Source of the DNA: Leptobrachium leishanense
Lineage: Eukaryota > Chordata > Amphibia > Anura > Megophryidae
Reading direction: 5' to 3'
Assembly (NCBI GenBank): GCA_009667805.1
Contig: CM019064.1
Span: 383,829,049-383,893,048 of the forward strand
Length of the DNA: 64,000 nucleotides
Each line of letters starts with the position of its first letter. Position 1 is the first letter of the stretch. A model generated the notes under the pieces. It did no database searches. It was not told the DNA's origin and saw only the letters and a list, made by a program, of their open reading frames with translations. Position numbers and translations under genes: made by a program. This document shows positions 35,333 through 46,719 of this stretch, piece by piece.

Positions 35333-36729
35333 TACAATTCTACAATACATACAGGAGGCAGGTCAGTATTCCTACCTGCAGATACAGGATACACCTCTGT
35401 CCAAGGGATAATAGTTTGAAGGAACCGAAGATGCACATGCAAAAACATCTTTTGGTCTAAAACTAATTAAAAGAAAAATATTGATTAAATTATACAAATC
35501 CATTTTATTTTCTTGCACAGAACAAATCTAAAAATGAGAGGCTACATTCAATGGAAGAACCTGTGCTGCCATCATGTGGCCATCCAGCATATTACAACAC
35601 AGACAGGAAGCTTGAAGATGACTAAGCAGTGCAACAAGAACAAACTGACTACAATGATCATTGTTACTTCTAATTGACACAAAAGTGAGTACTAATACTC
35701 TACTATTTTGGATAGCATTCCACCAATAGGGGTCAGGGTTAGTATCCACTGGGAGTTATCCCTTTAATTGGGGCATGGGGAGTATACCTCTAATTGGTTT
35801 AAATAAAGGGAGGGGTGGGCCTGCTAAATCCCTGAGTATATTCAGATTCAAACAGATCAGGCTTTGCTGCTTTATTTGCTGTAGACAAGATGCCTCAAAT
35901 TAAGGTGAAAAATACACACCATTTGAATCTTGCCCCCCCCTTCTCCTATATTGTAAAATTAGGGAAATTTTGTTTTTCTGAAATAGCTGCTGTATTTATT
36001 GGTATTGATAGAGTAAAATAAGCCATCAGCCCCAAACATTCCAGATTGGACATTAACCCTTTAAGTGGGCAGTATTGGCTGAACAATGTTTCTATAAGGT
36101 TATTTTAAGACCAATTCCCGCTGTAAATTTTTTTTAGACTTTGTTTATTTTGTAATTTGCTTTATTGAAAATCTCCTGGTATTCTGTTTTTCACAATGTT
36201 TGAATCCTGCAGGGCATTTGTGGGAAAAGCAAGTTAAACCTTGAAACCGAATGAACCTCCGCTCCCCATGGTCCTATCAAATCTGAAATCCTTGCTATAT
36301 CTATGCTTTGAGCCATAAAGTTTTTTTCTTTACAAATGGATGATGCCGGCTTCTAAAATGCTGAGTTCTGTTGGGCGCTCCCATGCTTCCTAGCACAGGG
36401 CATCACTTTTCATGCCCTGTTTGTCCCTAAAATTACATGGTGGGGGGGGGGATGAAAGTTGGCTTTGTGTACAGTGAACTAATCTTTCTAGAAATGCCTG
36501 GCCATGTTTTCCTGGACTTCCTATAATTTAATTAATGCTGATGGGCAGCGCCTGAAAAGTGGATCCCAGCAATATGTATTATCCGCTGCAGGTAAGTGGT
36601 TAAAACGGAATCCCAGATGACCTGCCGTGATCTCATTCCTGCAGCATAATTCTACATGATGCAAATTTCACTGTTCCCCTCTGTATAACATGGTAAAAAT
36701 GTGTCCGGGCAGACTTGCCCGAGCTGGCA
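35333..36729. other. Intergenic DNA, no gene assigned
   Basis: An ATG at 35890 opens MPQIK before a weak GTGAAA donor, which I do not accept as the missing first cdca7 exon. C runs (35933-35940) and G runs (36443-36452) are present. Nothing else is recognised. Confidence 0.35.
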
Positions 36730-36985
36730 ATGACAACTAGGGTTGCCAGGTCAGCCATGTTTTCGGGACACACATGTCATGCAGCGGTAGAGCCCAGCGG
36801 TTGCTGCCTTGCAACCTGTATAATTCATATACTGCAGGACTAGGCAAATCAAGGTCACCTGGGATTGCTCTTTGTACCTGAATCGTATAAATTCCACATG
36901 CTGCAGGTTTGCAGTGTTAATACACTGCTATCCGTATGAATACCTTTTGTGTCCAGGAAAACATGGCTGACCCGGCAACCAATGT
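36730..36985. mobile_element. MITE, TIR TAGGGTTGCCAGGTCAGCC
   Basis: Long inverted repeats TAGGGTTGCCAGGTCAGCC / GGCTGACCCGGCAACC frame a 256 bp non-coding element containing GCAACCTGTATAATTCATAT and CTGCAG. A second copy is at 37741-37980. Confidence 0.7.
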
Positions 36986-37321
36986 CTAGTCAACTTTCAA
37001 GAAGCAAGTGCTAACAATCTTTATTATCCCAAGCCTCCTATTGCACATCTGCAAAGTCCTAAGAATTCCTCCTAGCAGAGCCAAGCGCTACAAACCTTTC
37101 CTATTCGTACAGAATCCTTCTACGTGTTCGCTACATCCTTGGAATTTGGGACAAACCCTGTCCTGAGTTTTTCATTAATGCACCAGCTCTTTGGGGTAAA
37201 GTTTAACTTGAATGTTTGGTTTCGACCCAACATTAGGGAAAACCTGGGCACACCATGCACTCGTGCTCTGCAGTATGGCTTTATCAGCAACATTACTATT
37301 TATACATAGTTTAAACACCAA

Positions 37322-37665
37322 CACATTTTTCGCGTCCGTGAAAAAGCACATTTTTCACGGAATACGCGATAGCGGTCATACGATGCGCGTTTTCGTCCGT
37401 GATTTTGTACGGATCATCAATAAAACCCTTTTTGCATCTGGACATTATATTGGCTGGACATGTGCAGCGTCTGACATCTCCTAATCGCGCACACATGCCG
37501 CTAGCGGACGCAGCGCACTCTGTACGTCAGTACTAGCGGTATCACGTTCTCGAAAAAATGCGTTGTGCGGCTGTACTTCGTATATTGCCCGTCATTTGCT
37601 GCTACTACGGCCGTGATAAAGTGCGGCTGCACGCACGTTCACACTGCGTTCATCTGACCCCAGCC
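37322..37665. mobile_element. PIF/Harbinger-like MITE, left-truncated
   Basis: The body from CGCGTCCGTGAAAAAGCAC to the right end CATCTGACCCCAGCC matches 4356-4774. The left terminal repeat is missing. Confidence 0.75.
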
Positions 37666-37740
37666 TAAAAGTGAGCAATGACAAAACTATTTTCTTCTTT
37701 AAATTTTCCTGGAACCTCATCAGATTTGCATGTCTTGGTA

Positions 37741-37980
37741 GAGTTGCCAGATTGGTCACGATTTCATGCAGATGGGGAGCACAGGGAAAAGTGCTACCTG
37801 GCAACATGTATAATTAATATACTGCAGGAAGGAAATCAAGGCAGGTCACCTGGAATACATCTGATAACTTGCCTGCCGCATATGAATTCTACATGCTTTG
37901 GAATTGCATTATTCATGTGCTGCCCTTCAGTCTGAATAAATTCCATGTGTCCAGGAAAACATGGCTGATCTGGCGACCCT
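37741..37980. mobile_element. MITE, TAGRGTTGCC family, second copy
   Basis: It begins TAGAGTTGCCAGATTGGTC and ends GGCTGATCTGGCGACCCTA. CTTGG is duplicated on both flanks. It is related to 36730-36985. Confidence 0.65.
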
Positions 37981-38015
37981 ACTTGGTAGCCACTTTTCCA
38001 GGAAAATAACACTTA

Positions 38016-38284
38016 CAGGGTTATTCAGAGAGCATGAAAAGCAGGAGAATGATTGGAGAATGAAAAATTCTAGGTCAAAATAGCTGATTTGGAAAGTGAG
38101 ATGAAAGGGAGAATTTTTCTGGTTTGGCTATTTTTACCTAGAAAGTCATTCTCCAGTCGTCATTCTCCAGTCATTCTCCAGTCATTCTCCAGTCATTCTC
38201 CAGTCATTCTCCAGTCATTCTCCAGTCATTCTCCAGTCATTCTCCAGTCATTCTCCAGCTTTTCACGCTCTCTGAATAACCCTG
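38016..38284. mobile_element. Short MITE with internal 11 bp repeat expansion
   Basis: The ends are CAGGGTTATTCAGAGAGC and GCTCTCTGAATAACCCTG. The interior TAGGTCAAAATAGCTGATTTGG is shared with 28738-28919. Ten copies of TCATTCTCCAG (about 38146-38258) have expanded within one arm. It lies about 290 bp upstream of the first visible cdca7 exon. Confidence 0.78.
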
Positions 38285-38569
38285 ATAGTGATACATAATC
38301 ACAACCAGCATTTGCTTTCAATACCTAATGCTTGTGGTGGTGCATCATTTTAAGTACACGGTGTAATCGAGTTTACATGTTGCTAGGGATGGATTTGAGG
38401 AGAGGGCCTGTTGGACTATAGAAGTAGTGATGGATTTAGGAGGTACCAGCCTTCTTTCTTGCTAAAATACGGGTTTTCAATTGTGTGATGCAATAAAACA
38501 CTGTACTTTGTTACTACGAATAAATTAACCTTTTTTTTCCTCGACCACATACCAATTTTTATTTTCCAG

Positions 38570-38824
38570 AGTGTTTTAAAAAAGACACCATCAAAAGACC
38601 CCTCATCCGGGACCCCCACCAGGTTCTCACTCAGAGTGGCTTTCAAAAACATTGCAATGTCCTCAGAAAGCAGTGAAGACGAAACAGAGGAAAATGATAC
38701 TGGTCCATCTCGTGAGACTCCAATCCCACCGCCCGTCCAAACGGTGTCTTCGGACTCTGAGGACGAACAGCCGGCTAACTTCTTACAGAGAAGGGCCAAG
38801 AACATAGAGGACAATAAAGCCATG
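38570..38824 (+). CDS. cdca7: cdca7 exon with acidic/serine region
   Basis: Acceptor TTTTATTTTCCAG is followed by 85 codons in phase 0 containing [20 protein letters not shown] and [16 protein letters not shown], ending NIEDNKAM before the donor GTTAGT. RVAF/RVAM followed by NFLxxRAxNIxxNKAM is the CDCA7-family N-terminal signature. Confidence 0.88.
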
Positions 38825-41800
38825 GTTAGTTTTACTAGCCATGAACATGTAAAGGTGTAGACCTGTGGCTGATCATAACATGTTCTCATAACCAATGTTT
38901 GCTTCTTGACAGCTTGCTAAACTTATGGCAGACTTGGAGAAACTCCCTGGAAGCTTAACGGACCCCATAGAGCCGGGCGGCAGCAGCAGCACACCAGTGA
39001 GTGTGGAGTATAAAGTCTAAACACTGTGCTGTCTTTGGGGGTTTTGGTCTTTTTTTTTTCATTTTTAGTATGTCTTGACTTTTGAAAAATCTTCATCTTC
39101 CTTTTATGACTTTGCATTTCCCCCTCCAGAGGACCAGGAGGGGACCTCGATCTAAAACTCCTCAGCAGCAGAGGAGGAACCCAGAGCGTGCCACCAGACG
39201 TCTGACCCGTTCCATGGGAGGTGTGGAGCCAGCATCTCCTGAGACTGAGCGGAAAAGGCAACTGATGAACAGGCTGCAGGAGGATCTGATGGCTGAAGAA
39301 GTGAGTCTCTCACAGGGAAGTGTATTGTAACTGCTGGTCTTTGGAGCCAGTTCCTGGTCTATTGATCAGCCATTCATGTTGGGGCTTCTCCAACACAAGC
39401 TGTTCTGAGATCTGGACTGATGAAGAGACCTAATAGGTGGTAAACAGGAAAAGTAGTGTACTGTAATAATAATTTTCCATTTGTCATAACCAGTTGACCA
39501 CCACAGGAAGATTTAGGCTAGGGTCAGACGAAAGCATTTTTCCCCGAACGTGAAAAAGTGCGTCCGAAAGCATTGACGTATTTTTTAACGGAATGCGCAA
39601 AAACGGTCAGACGATGCGCATTTTCGGGTGTGATTTTGTACGGATCGTCAAAACACTTTTTGCGTCTGGACGTTATGTAGGCTGGACATTAGCAGCGTCT
39701 GACATCTCCTAATCACGCAAACACGCCGCTATGCCACAGCTGCGCACTCAGTACGTCAGTACTAGTGGTTCAGCATTCTCAAAAAAATGCATTCAAATTC
39801 CACTTGCGTTGCACGGCCGGACGTTTGTGCGGCCGTACATCGTATATTGGCCATCATCTGCTGCTAGTGCGGCCGTAATTATGTGCGCCAGAACGCACGT
39901 TAAAAGTGCGCTGGGGGGGCGGAGCTAGCCGAGGAAGCGAGCGGCTGCATGTTGCAGGAGCTCCGTGATAAACACGGTTTTTAAAGTTATTTCCGTCGCT
40001 TTCTCGCACTTGAGAAACGCTCTACGGTCTCTGGGGGACTTGGTGAGTTTGCCTTACCCCCGAAATTGACGCTCCGGAGTGGATTAACCCCCGCAGCACA
40101 ATCGGGGCCTAGTACTAGCGGCCATTTTAGAAGCCTGGAAGGAGATTTCTGAGACCTTTTACCGCTCTTCTTCCTTGTGCCTGCGCTTTTGGTGACATGC
40201 CCACCGGTCGCTCACAGAAGCTGCGGTCCAGACAGAGGGACATTCGGGACTCCATGAGAGGTGGGTCCACTTCGAAGGGAGATGCGATCTCCTCCTCCCT
40301 CCCCCGGGCTATGACTTTTCGGAAGATGAAGAGGACCCCTGGCACTCGGGTGGTAGCTCTGCGATGACCTGGATCTCCCCACAATCTCGGGCACCAGACT
40401 CCCAACCACTATCTGCAGCAGCAAAAAAAAAGGGCGCAAAAGAAACGAAAAGCAGCGCTGACGGCGTCTTTGAGTGCCTCACTTGCTGCTGGTGGCCTCT
40501 CTGACGGGGATTTGGCCGAGGAACACCAGCTTTCAGCCAGCAGTAGTGTGGCTTCATTACGACAGGACGTTTTGAGACCGGGTGCCCAACCACAACAAAC
40601 GAGAGCGACCTCACTCGAAACCTGTATGACACAGCCTGAGGAAAGTCGGCAGGAGGAGGATGATGATCTTCCTCTTACGAAAAGAGACCTTCGGAGGATC
40701 CTGGACGAACTCCGGGAGATCCGGGGGGTGTGGAAACCTGAAGTGGCGGCGATTCGGGAGGAGGTGGCAACAATCCGTGCGCAGGTGACAGCAGTGCAGG
40801 CGACGACCTCTACAGTGCTATCGGAACATACTCACCTGTTGGGACAGGTCGCTGGTCTAAGATCCCAGGTCGAGCTTTTGTCCCGCTCTGTGGAGATGCT
40901 GGAAACAAGACACCGCCGTCGTAACGTCAGGGTCAGAGGCATCCCGGACTCTGTGTCGTCGGATGAACTCCCAGCTTATGTGTCTCGTTTGGCCCTTCGG
41001 ATGGCGGGACTCCCTCCTGACAAGCCAGATGTGATCGGATCGGTATTCAGGGTTCGGAAACCTGCGGCGCTTTCGAAGGGGACACCCCGTGATGTCGTGG
41101 TGGCCTTTCGAGACGTAGCATTTAAGGTCAAGCTTATGTCTGCTCCTGGCGCAAGAGATCCAGTGAAATTTGAGGGCTCCACGTTGGCTTTGTATCACGA
41201 CCTTCCATTCCAGACTCTGCTTGCTCGCAGACGGTTCCGTCCTGTGACTGCGGTTCTTCGTCGGAGGGGGATCCGTTATCGGTGGGGCTTGGCGGGAGCA
41301 TTGGTGGTGACACATAATAATGTCCCCTACACCATCACTGATCCTGAAACCGCCTGGTCCGACCTTGAAGCGGCGGGCATCTCCCCGGACCCTCCGGAAC
41401 TTCAGCCAGACTGAGACCTGAGCGATATTGTTTACCCGCCAGCTTTTTTCTTCTCTGTTTACGTGTCACTGGTCTATAGATAAGCTCTGAGTATAATCTA
41501 TCAGGACAATTTGTGGCATTTACGTTGATAGTCCTACATGCTTATGTGTTTCTTTTGTGTTTTCATTCTTCACTAAGGTTGGGACTTCTTGCTTTTTGTT
41601 TTTATTGTTCCCTTATTGACCTGTTACTACTTGCATCTTACATTATCTGACTGGCTGACCGTAGTTAGTTTGGCCAGCCCTAGATGGCTGTCTTTTTCTA
41701 CGTTTGATTTCGTGAATTTCTTGTTATGTATAATTCTCTAAATAAAGAATTTAAAAAAAAAAAAAAAAAGTGCGCTGGTCCGACCCCAGCCTTAGTGGCT

Positions 41801-44800
41801 ATGATTGGGGCATTTGGTATGACCAAGCAAGCATTAAAAAGTAGAATGTTGATTGTGGTTGCCACAGGACAGGATGTAATGTCCTCATCCCTCAAATGAC
41901 ATTTTTAACCACCACTAACTTAACTGGATAATTTCAGATATGCAAAAATGTGAAACAAGGTGACATGCTCCTTTTAAGCTGACAATATTATGAATGTATA
42001 GTGCTGTATCCAGAGCAGGAAGTGGCTCAGCCAATCCGTGCAATGTACTAAACAAAAACCCCAGGAAGCTCAGCAGTGGACAAAAACCTGTGGTAAAACA
42101 CCAAAGAATCAGGATTTGGAATGATATTTCTGGCATTTTTAACATTGTGGGTAGAGTAATAAGAAATCTGGTTAGAAAGTTGAACTTCACGGTTCATAAC
42201 AAACTGCACTTACCATAGTTGTGGCTGTGACAACCATTTGAATTTCTTGTTTTGAAATGCCAAGAAGCCGTAGGAAGATTTGTCTAACTACAGGAAACCT
42301 AGTGCTTTGTGAATAAACAATTCTAAATTCAACTTTCTAACCAGATTTCGGATTACTCTAATCAACATTGTTAAATCAAATCCTGGGTCACGTGATGCTC
42401 AAATACCAGAAACACATGGAGTACGGCTAATTTGCATTGAAAAGTGTCACAATTGGTTTAGTGTTGCTTTGTGGCTATGTGTATACGTTCTGTAAAGAGC
42501 ATAATCCCTGTTCTGCTGCTCAAGTTTTCCCCACCCATTGCTTTTTGTTTCCCCTGCCCAGTCTGAGCCTCGGTTGCCTATTCTGGACGGCCTGCCAGCT
42601 AGGCACAGCAGAGAGACCCTCCAAACTACAACCTTGAGCACTGCACCCAGGCTTTGCTCTGTTACCCCTTCACTGGGGTACAGTTCAGACTGGTTACTGA
42701 TAAGCTCAAACAGGAACCAGTGTTTCACAGCATTGTTCTTCTGTCGGGTTCATGCTGCCGCGACTATGGTTCACCGCTCGTAATTTGTAATCTTGCGCTC
42801 CAGCCCCCTGCCTACGGATCAGAGTGCTTTTTGGACTGCAACATATTGGCGTCCAGAGCTATCAACCGGTACTATGGGCAGGCTGCGGCTTCCTCAGGAT
42901 CACCCTGAAAGGGACGATATTTAGGATGCCAGCAGATCTCTGAAAATGGCCGGCTATGATGTCGGGCTGTCTGGGTGGGTATTGGTCTACTTAATGGGAT
43001 TATGCTTTTATCTGATTCTGTACTGTATAAATGGCTGGTCTGTTCTGCAAAAAATCAGTTGTGCTTTTCACCCGATGCTAGTCTCACCCAGTGAATGGGG
43101 CTATGATGATACACCACAATATTCCAGAAGCACAAAGTGAGGGTAACCAGCCAGGTTCTGACCCAGATCAAAAATATAATTTTATAAAATCTGTATCCCA
43201 GACTACACATTGCTTTTTTAATTTTTCTTCTAGGAAGCCACTCCACGTAGACGCCGCTCTTCCCGCCCAAGTGCTTTAATCATTCCTCATGTGGTGCGTC
43301 CAGTTGAGGAAATAACACAAGCTGATCTGAAGAAAGTTGCAGACTCCGTGCGGGATAAAGTGTACCACAGTGTGAATGTAAGAGAAACACAAAATCCTAA
43401 TGCATGCTCCTATACACTGATCCAAAATCTAACCTCCCTTTGCCCCACTGGTTGGCTTTAGTTTAGGTCAAATCCTGAGCAGGATTTTTTTTTGTGCCTT
43501 AGTGAATCCTTTTGATCTATACTTTGTTTGGTTTAAGATTCAATGCTGTAACACACCAGCTGTAAATGTATTCAATTTGTTGTGCCATTGCGTATACATT
43601 GGACATGCTGCATACATTGGACATGCTGCATACATTGGACATGCTGCATACATTGGACATGCTGCATACATTGGACATGCTGCATACATGAGCTCCCCTG
43701 GCATTGCTCCTCATAGGCCTTTTGGTCAACAGTTGCATAAAAGTGCGTGGGTGCTAGTTTTTCAGAATGACCCACACGCAGTGCTATTTAACATGTTTAT
43801 GATCAAAACTGTAACGTGAAGTGCTTGTCCAGGAAAGTTTCAGATGGAGGGCACAATGAGGAAAGGGGAATAAGATGGGGCAAAAAGCCCACCAGTATTT
43901 TAACAATGTTCATGAAGGTGACGCTGGGTATTACATGTGTGGTCTAATATGATAGCACTATGATTGGTATCTAATATCTGGTTTCAGGGATTCACTTGCC
44001 ACCAATGCCGCCAGAAGACGATAGACACAAAATCGAATTGTCGCAATGTGGAGTGTCAAGGAATTCGGGGACAGTTCTGTGGGCCCTGTTTGAGGAATAG
44101 ATACGGAGAGGATGTGAGGAAGGTTCTTCTTGACCCTGTGAGTAAATGCTGCATAAATGGGGTCATAGGGTTAGTGATATCTCCAGTGACTTGAGTGGCT
44201 CCTACTTTCTGACTTGCTGGAGTTTGGGCATCCCTTAGACTTGTTTTCATAAACCTAAGACAAATGTGTGAACGCAAGGCAGCTAGCTGGAACATCTTAA
44301 AGCAGGGGTAGTCAACCTTGGCCCTCCAAATGTCTTGGACAACCTGAGTGGCTAAGCATAATGGGAGATGTATTTCCAAAACATCTGAAGTGCCAAGGCT
44401 GCTGATCCCTGACTTTTTAAAGGCCTAGTCGTGCCTTAATATTGACTCTGAGGCTTGCCGTGTGGTGTATAAAGGAAGGCCACCCCCCCCCAAAAAAACC
44501 AAAATGCTCTAGAGTTTACCAGATGTCATATTTTACCTGTATCTGGATCCTCTTGCTTCTGGTGGCACCTGATATGTCCTCTGGGGTGAGTTTTTTTTTT
44601 TCTTATCCTGATGCCTTGATTTTGAATTTCTAAACTTGATGGTATACCACACATAGTTTTATATGAAAGTATCCAAATGTTACACCAGGGCTGTCAAACT
44701 CCAGCACTCCACAGATGTCCATGAACTACAACTTCCATGATCCCCATGCCCTCTGTTGCATTGATGGAGTTCTGGGAATTGTAGGCATATATACATCTGG

Positions 44801-46567
44801 GTGGCAGAGTTTGAGAGCTCTGCTTTACACAGTCAGTATACCACCACGTTTATTCTACACACAGATGGGCCTTGACTCCATAGAATATAATGGTTCGGTT
44901 CAGCTATGTTTACAACAGCTCTGGTTACATTGGCACCAACCATGGAATAGGGCCCATGGTCTTTTGGAAAGATTCTGCTTGCCCAGGTACATGCTAATGC
45001 TGTGTGAATTGGTCCTACATTGACCCTATTCATGTCTCGACCTACATGTTCTAGATGTTCTGTATCTGGATCAAGATAACAAACATGAGTTGATCAAATC
45101 CCTAAACAATTATTGCTCAGGAACCATGTTTAGAGAATACAGCTCAAAATGCACGTAATCTTTCGATGTGTATTGAACGATGGAATGGGAGGTCTAGGTT
45201 CGTGCCAGAAGGATCTTGAAAATTACTTTGTTCTGTAATATAGCCTGTTTTCCATGTAGGATTGGCAATGCCCCCCATGCAGAGGGATCTGCAATTGCAG
45301 TTTCTGTCGCCAGCGAGAAGGCAGGAGCGCTACTGGCATGCTTTTTCCACTAGCTCGGTACCATGGCTACAGCGATGTCCATTCCTACCTGAATAGGTGA
45401 GACCTTAAGTTTTGTACTACAGATTCTGGAAGGATGGGAGACTTGTGGGGCAAAGGGGGAACATTTCACCCATTGTCTACTTATGGCAGGAGTGGATGGG
45501 TGTTTTTCCTGGTTATCTCAGTGGGCAGCCTTCCCAGTTGGTAGGCGCAAACCTTGGCATTTCAAAAGGAGTTCCTAAAGTCAGATTTTTTGAAAGATGC
45601 TACGTTCTGAAACTGCTTTACTAAAGCAAACGTGTCCAAATGTCTATGGCCACTTAGCCCATCTCTTGTCCTCCACTCATTAAAGCCCCAGTATGCCACC
45701 TTCAATGCCTCTCGCTGAGCAAGCGAGACTCGTATGCAGTGGGATTCCCCCCCCCCCCATTCACTCCGGCGAGACAGTTGACTTAATACAGGACATGCCA
45801 TATTATACCTTGTTTGGAGGAGGCTGTGCTGATAAACTATTGCTTATACATCCAGATATTCCAAGGCCATTACTGCTTTTTGCCAGGCCATCAGTCAGTG
45901 AATGGAAGGCAACCTAGGATTGCTGCCATGCTGAGCTGATGGGTTCCATATAGTATATTTAAAAGGCCAAGTACAGACATAAACTGGCTACTGCAATGTA
46001 TAGATTTCCTAAGTCCTGGTGAAATGCATAGAAGGGATTCCAGGTTGCTTTCTTTGCAGATGGAGAACTCTGGAAGGATATAAAGTTTGTGTATTGTGGC
46101 TTTCTGTAAGATTGTATCAATTGACTTTCTAAATGCCATTATACATGCTCCATGGCTGTACATGAAAGGTTCAGTTTAAGAATCCTTCTGCTAAAGCAGA
46201 GATCAGCAACCCTGGCTCCCTGATGTTTTGGGAACTCCATCTCCTAGGATGCTCAGTCACCCATTAGGGTGGGTAATGTAGTTCTCAAAACATCAGGGAG
46301 CAAAGGTGGCTGACCCCCTGTGCTAGTGTAATGGAATGGGAGATGCTGATACATTTGTTGCTATATTAAAATCCAGGGCAGTCCTGTCATTAATGGTTTC
46401 GACTTCAGCTCACTTTAACTTTAGTGACACTTGACCTGTCCTGTTTAGCCACACTTTTTGACTCAAAGCACTCTTGTGTAACTGAAATGAGGTTTATTGT
46501 ATAACCCGTTACTTTTGTTTTTTTTTTCCTTCTCTCCAGCTTGAGAAACTCTGAGGATGATGTCTGA
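38570..46567 (+). CDS. cdca7: cdca7-family gene (5' end not identified)
   Basis: The gene encodes a CDCA7-family nuclear protein. In vertebrates CDCA7 recruits the HELLS remodeller to hemimethylated DNA and supports CpG methylation maintenance. Seven exons join in phase: 38570-38824, 38913-38996, 39130-39300, 43234-43377, 43988-44137, 45260-45396 and 46540-46567 (about 283 codons). They give an acidic serine-rich region, [14 protein letters not shown], a basic stretch [26 protein letters not shown], and the full C-terminal cysteine-rich domain [10 protein letters not shown]...[13 protein letters not shown]...[28 protein letters not shown] and RYHG favour CDCA7 over CDCA7L, but the paralogue is inferred. 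The N-terminal exon or exons must lie upstream of 38570. Confidence 0.88.
38913..38996 (+). CDS. cdca7: cdca7 exon, LAKLMADLE
   Basis: These 28 codons, phase 0, lie between TTCTTGACAG and GTGAGT and read [18 protein letters not shown]. They continue the NKAM-LAKL helix directly across the splice, as in human CDCA7. Confidence 0.88.
39130..39300 (+). CDS. cdca7: cdca7 exon, basic region
   Basis: These 57 codons lie between CCCCCTCCAG and GTGAGT and include [25 protein letters not shown] and [23 protein letters not shown]...LTRS is conserved in the family and fits the region that carries nuclear-localisation and 14-3-3 or MYC-binding motifs in known proteins. Confidence 0.88.
39915..41765 (+). 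mobile_element. ORF1-only L1-like retrotransposon (HAL1-like)
   Basis: The element runs from GGGGGCGGAGCTAGCCG to a poly-A tail of at least 13 A, with AATAAA at 41740-41745. It is flanked by a 13 bp duplication AAAAGTGCGCTGG (39902-39914 and 41766-41778), showing target-primed insertion. It carries a 5' UTR, ORF1 and about 350 bp of 3' UTR; there is no endonuclease or reverse transcriptase. It was therefore copied as a unit by another LINE's machinery, like mammalian HAL1 elements. The alternative is an internal deletion of a full L1-like element before or after insertion. Confidence 0.82.
40197..41414 (+). pseudogene. L1-like ORF1 protein gene, damaged in its 5' part
   Basis: ORF1 proteins of L1 elements are trimeric RNA-binding chaperones. 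An ATG at 40197 opens [16 protein letters not shown] but meets TGA at 40365. Another frame, [19 protein letters not shown], is more protein-like between about 40300 and 40440, so at least two frameshifts occur, one beside the A9 run at 40423-40431. From 40470 the frame is open for 314 codons: heptads [15 protein letters not shown]...[15 protein letters not shown] (coiled coil), then [13 protein letters not shown] (RRM start), VFRVRKPAA and a basic C-terminal domain [17 protein letters not shown]. It is not likely to make full-length protein. Confidence 0.82.
42090..42410. repeat. Inverted repeat (probable MITE) in cdca7 intron
   Basis: GTAATAAGAAATCTGGTTAG and AAGTTGAACTT at 42160-42188 are mirrored by AATTCAACTTTC and TAACCAGATTTCGGATTAC at 42328-42358. 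AATCAGGATTTGGAATG is mirrored by AAATCAAATCCTGG. There is no coding potential; the outer limits are approximate. Confidence 0.65.
43234..43377 (+). CDS. cdca7: cdca7 exon, [12 protein letters not shown]
   Basis: Acceptor TTTTTCTTCTAG and donor GTAAGA bracket 48 codons in phase 0 containing [20 protein letters not shown] and DSVRDKVY. The motif is the conserved lead-in to the cysteine-rich domain. The preceding 3.9 kb intron holds the interrupted Harbinger MITE. Confidence 0.88.
43594..43689. repeat. 18 bp minisatellite
   Basis: About five tandem copies of ATACATTGGACATGCTGC lie in a cdca7 intron. Because 18 is a multiple of three, open frames with repeated YIGHAA or CSMSNV appear on both strands. 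They are repeat artefacts. Confidence 0.92.
43988..44137 (+). CDS. cdca7: cdca7 exon, cysteine-rich domain part 1
   Basis: These 50 codons, phase 0, lie after TGGTTTCAG and read [20 protein letters not shown] and [16 protein letters not shown]. They hold the first zinc ligands of the CDCA7 domain, the part that reads hemimethylated CpG in known proteins. The donor is GTGAGT. Confidence 0.93.
44303..44411. mobile_element. hAT-type MITE, CAGGGGTCAGCAACC family
   Basis: It begins CAGGGGTAGTCAACCTTGG and ends GGCTGCTGATCCCTG. It is shortened internally relative to 3852-3987. It is in a cdca7 intron. Confidence 0.72.
44686..44822. mobile_element. hAT-type MITE, CAGGGCTGTCAAACTC family
   Basis: It starts CAGGGCTGTCAAACTCC and ends GAGTTTGAGAGCTCTG. 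The flanks TGTTACAC and CTTTACAC match at six of eight positions. It is related to 15751-15866. Confidence 0.75.
45260..45396 (+). CDS. cdca7: cdca7 exon, cysteine-rich domain part 2
   Basis: Acceptor TTTTCCATGTAG is followed by [40 protein letters not shown] and HSYLN. The donor GTGAGA follows a split AG| that completes serine with the last exon. All CxxC pairs of the domain are intact. Confidence 0.93.
46197..46320. mobile_element. hAT-type MITE, CAGGGGTCAGCAACC family
   Basis: It begins CAGAGATCAGCAACCCTGG and ends GGTGGCTGACCCCCTG. The flanks TGCTAAAG and TGCTAGTG match at six of eight positions. It is in the last cdca7 intron. Confidence 0.72.
46540..46567 (+). CDS. cdca7: cdca7 terminal exon
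   Basis: Acceptor CCTTCTCTCCAG and one base complete serine, then LRNSEDDV and TGA at 46565-46567. The phase matches the previous exon exactly. The tail is short and acidic. Confidence 0.88.
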
Positions 46568-46680
46568 CAGTCTTTTGTATACATCTCTGTAAAGCTGTTG
46601 CAGTCTCTGCTTGTCTAATGCACTACAGGTTTTCTTTCTAACACTGTCATGTGGTTTTATTTGTATGCTTTTGGAAGTTT

Positions 46681-46686
46681 AATAAA
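46681..46686 (+). terminator. cdca7 polyadenylation signal
   Basis: AATAAA lies 114 bp after the stop codon and is followed by a T-rich/GT-rich stretch at 46700-46715, as expected for a 3' end. Confidence 0.75.
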
Positions 46687-46719
46687 CTTGATCGGTCACA
46701 TTTGTTTTTTTTGTGTGAA

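Larger units (their letters stand above)
39516..41791. mobile_element. PIF/Harbinger-like MITE interrupted by an L1-like element
   Basis: The left end GGCTAGGGTCAGACGAAAGC at 39516 and right end GTCCGACCCCAGCC at 41791 are flanked by a perfect TTA duplication (39513-39515 and 41792-41794). Outside the 1.86 kb LINE insertion the remaining 410 bp aligns with 4356-4774. It lies in a cdca7 intron. Confidence 0.85.
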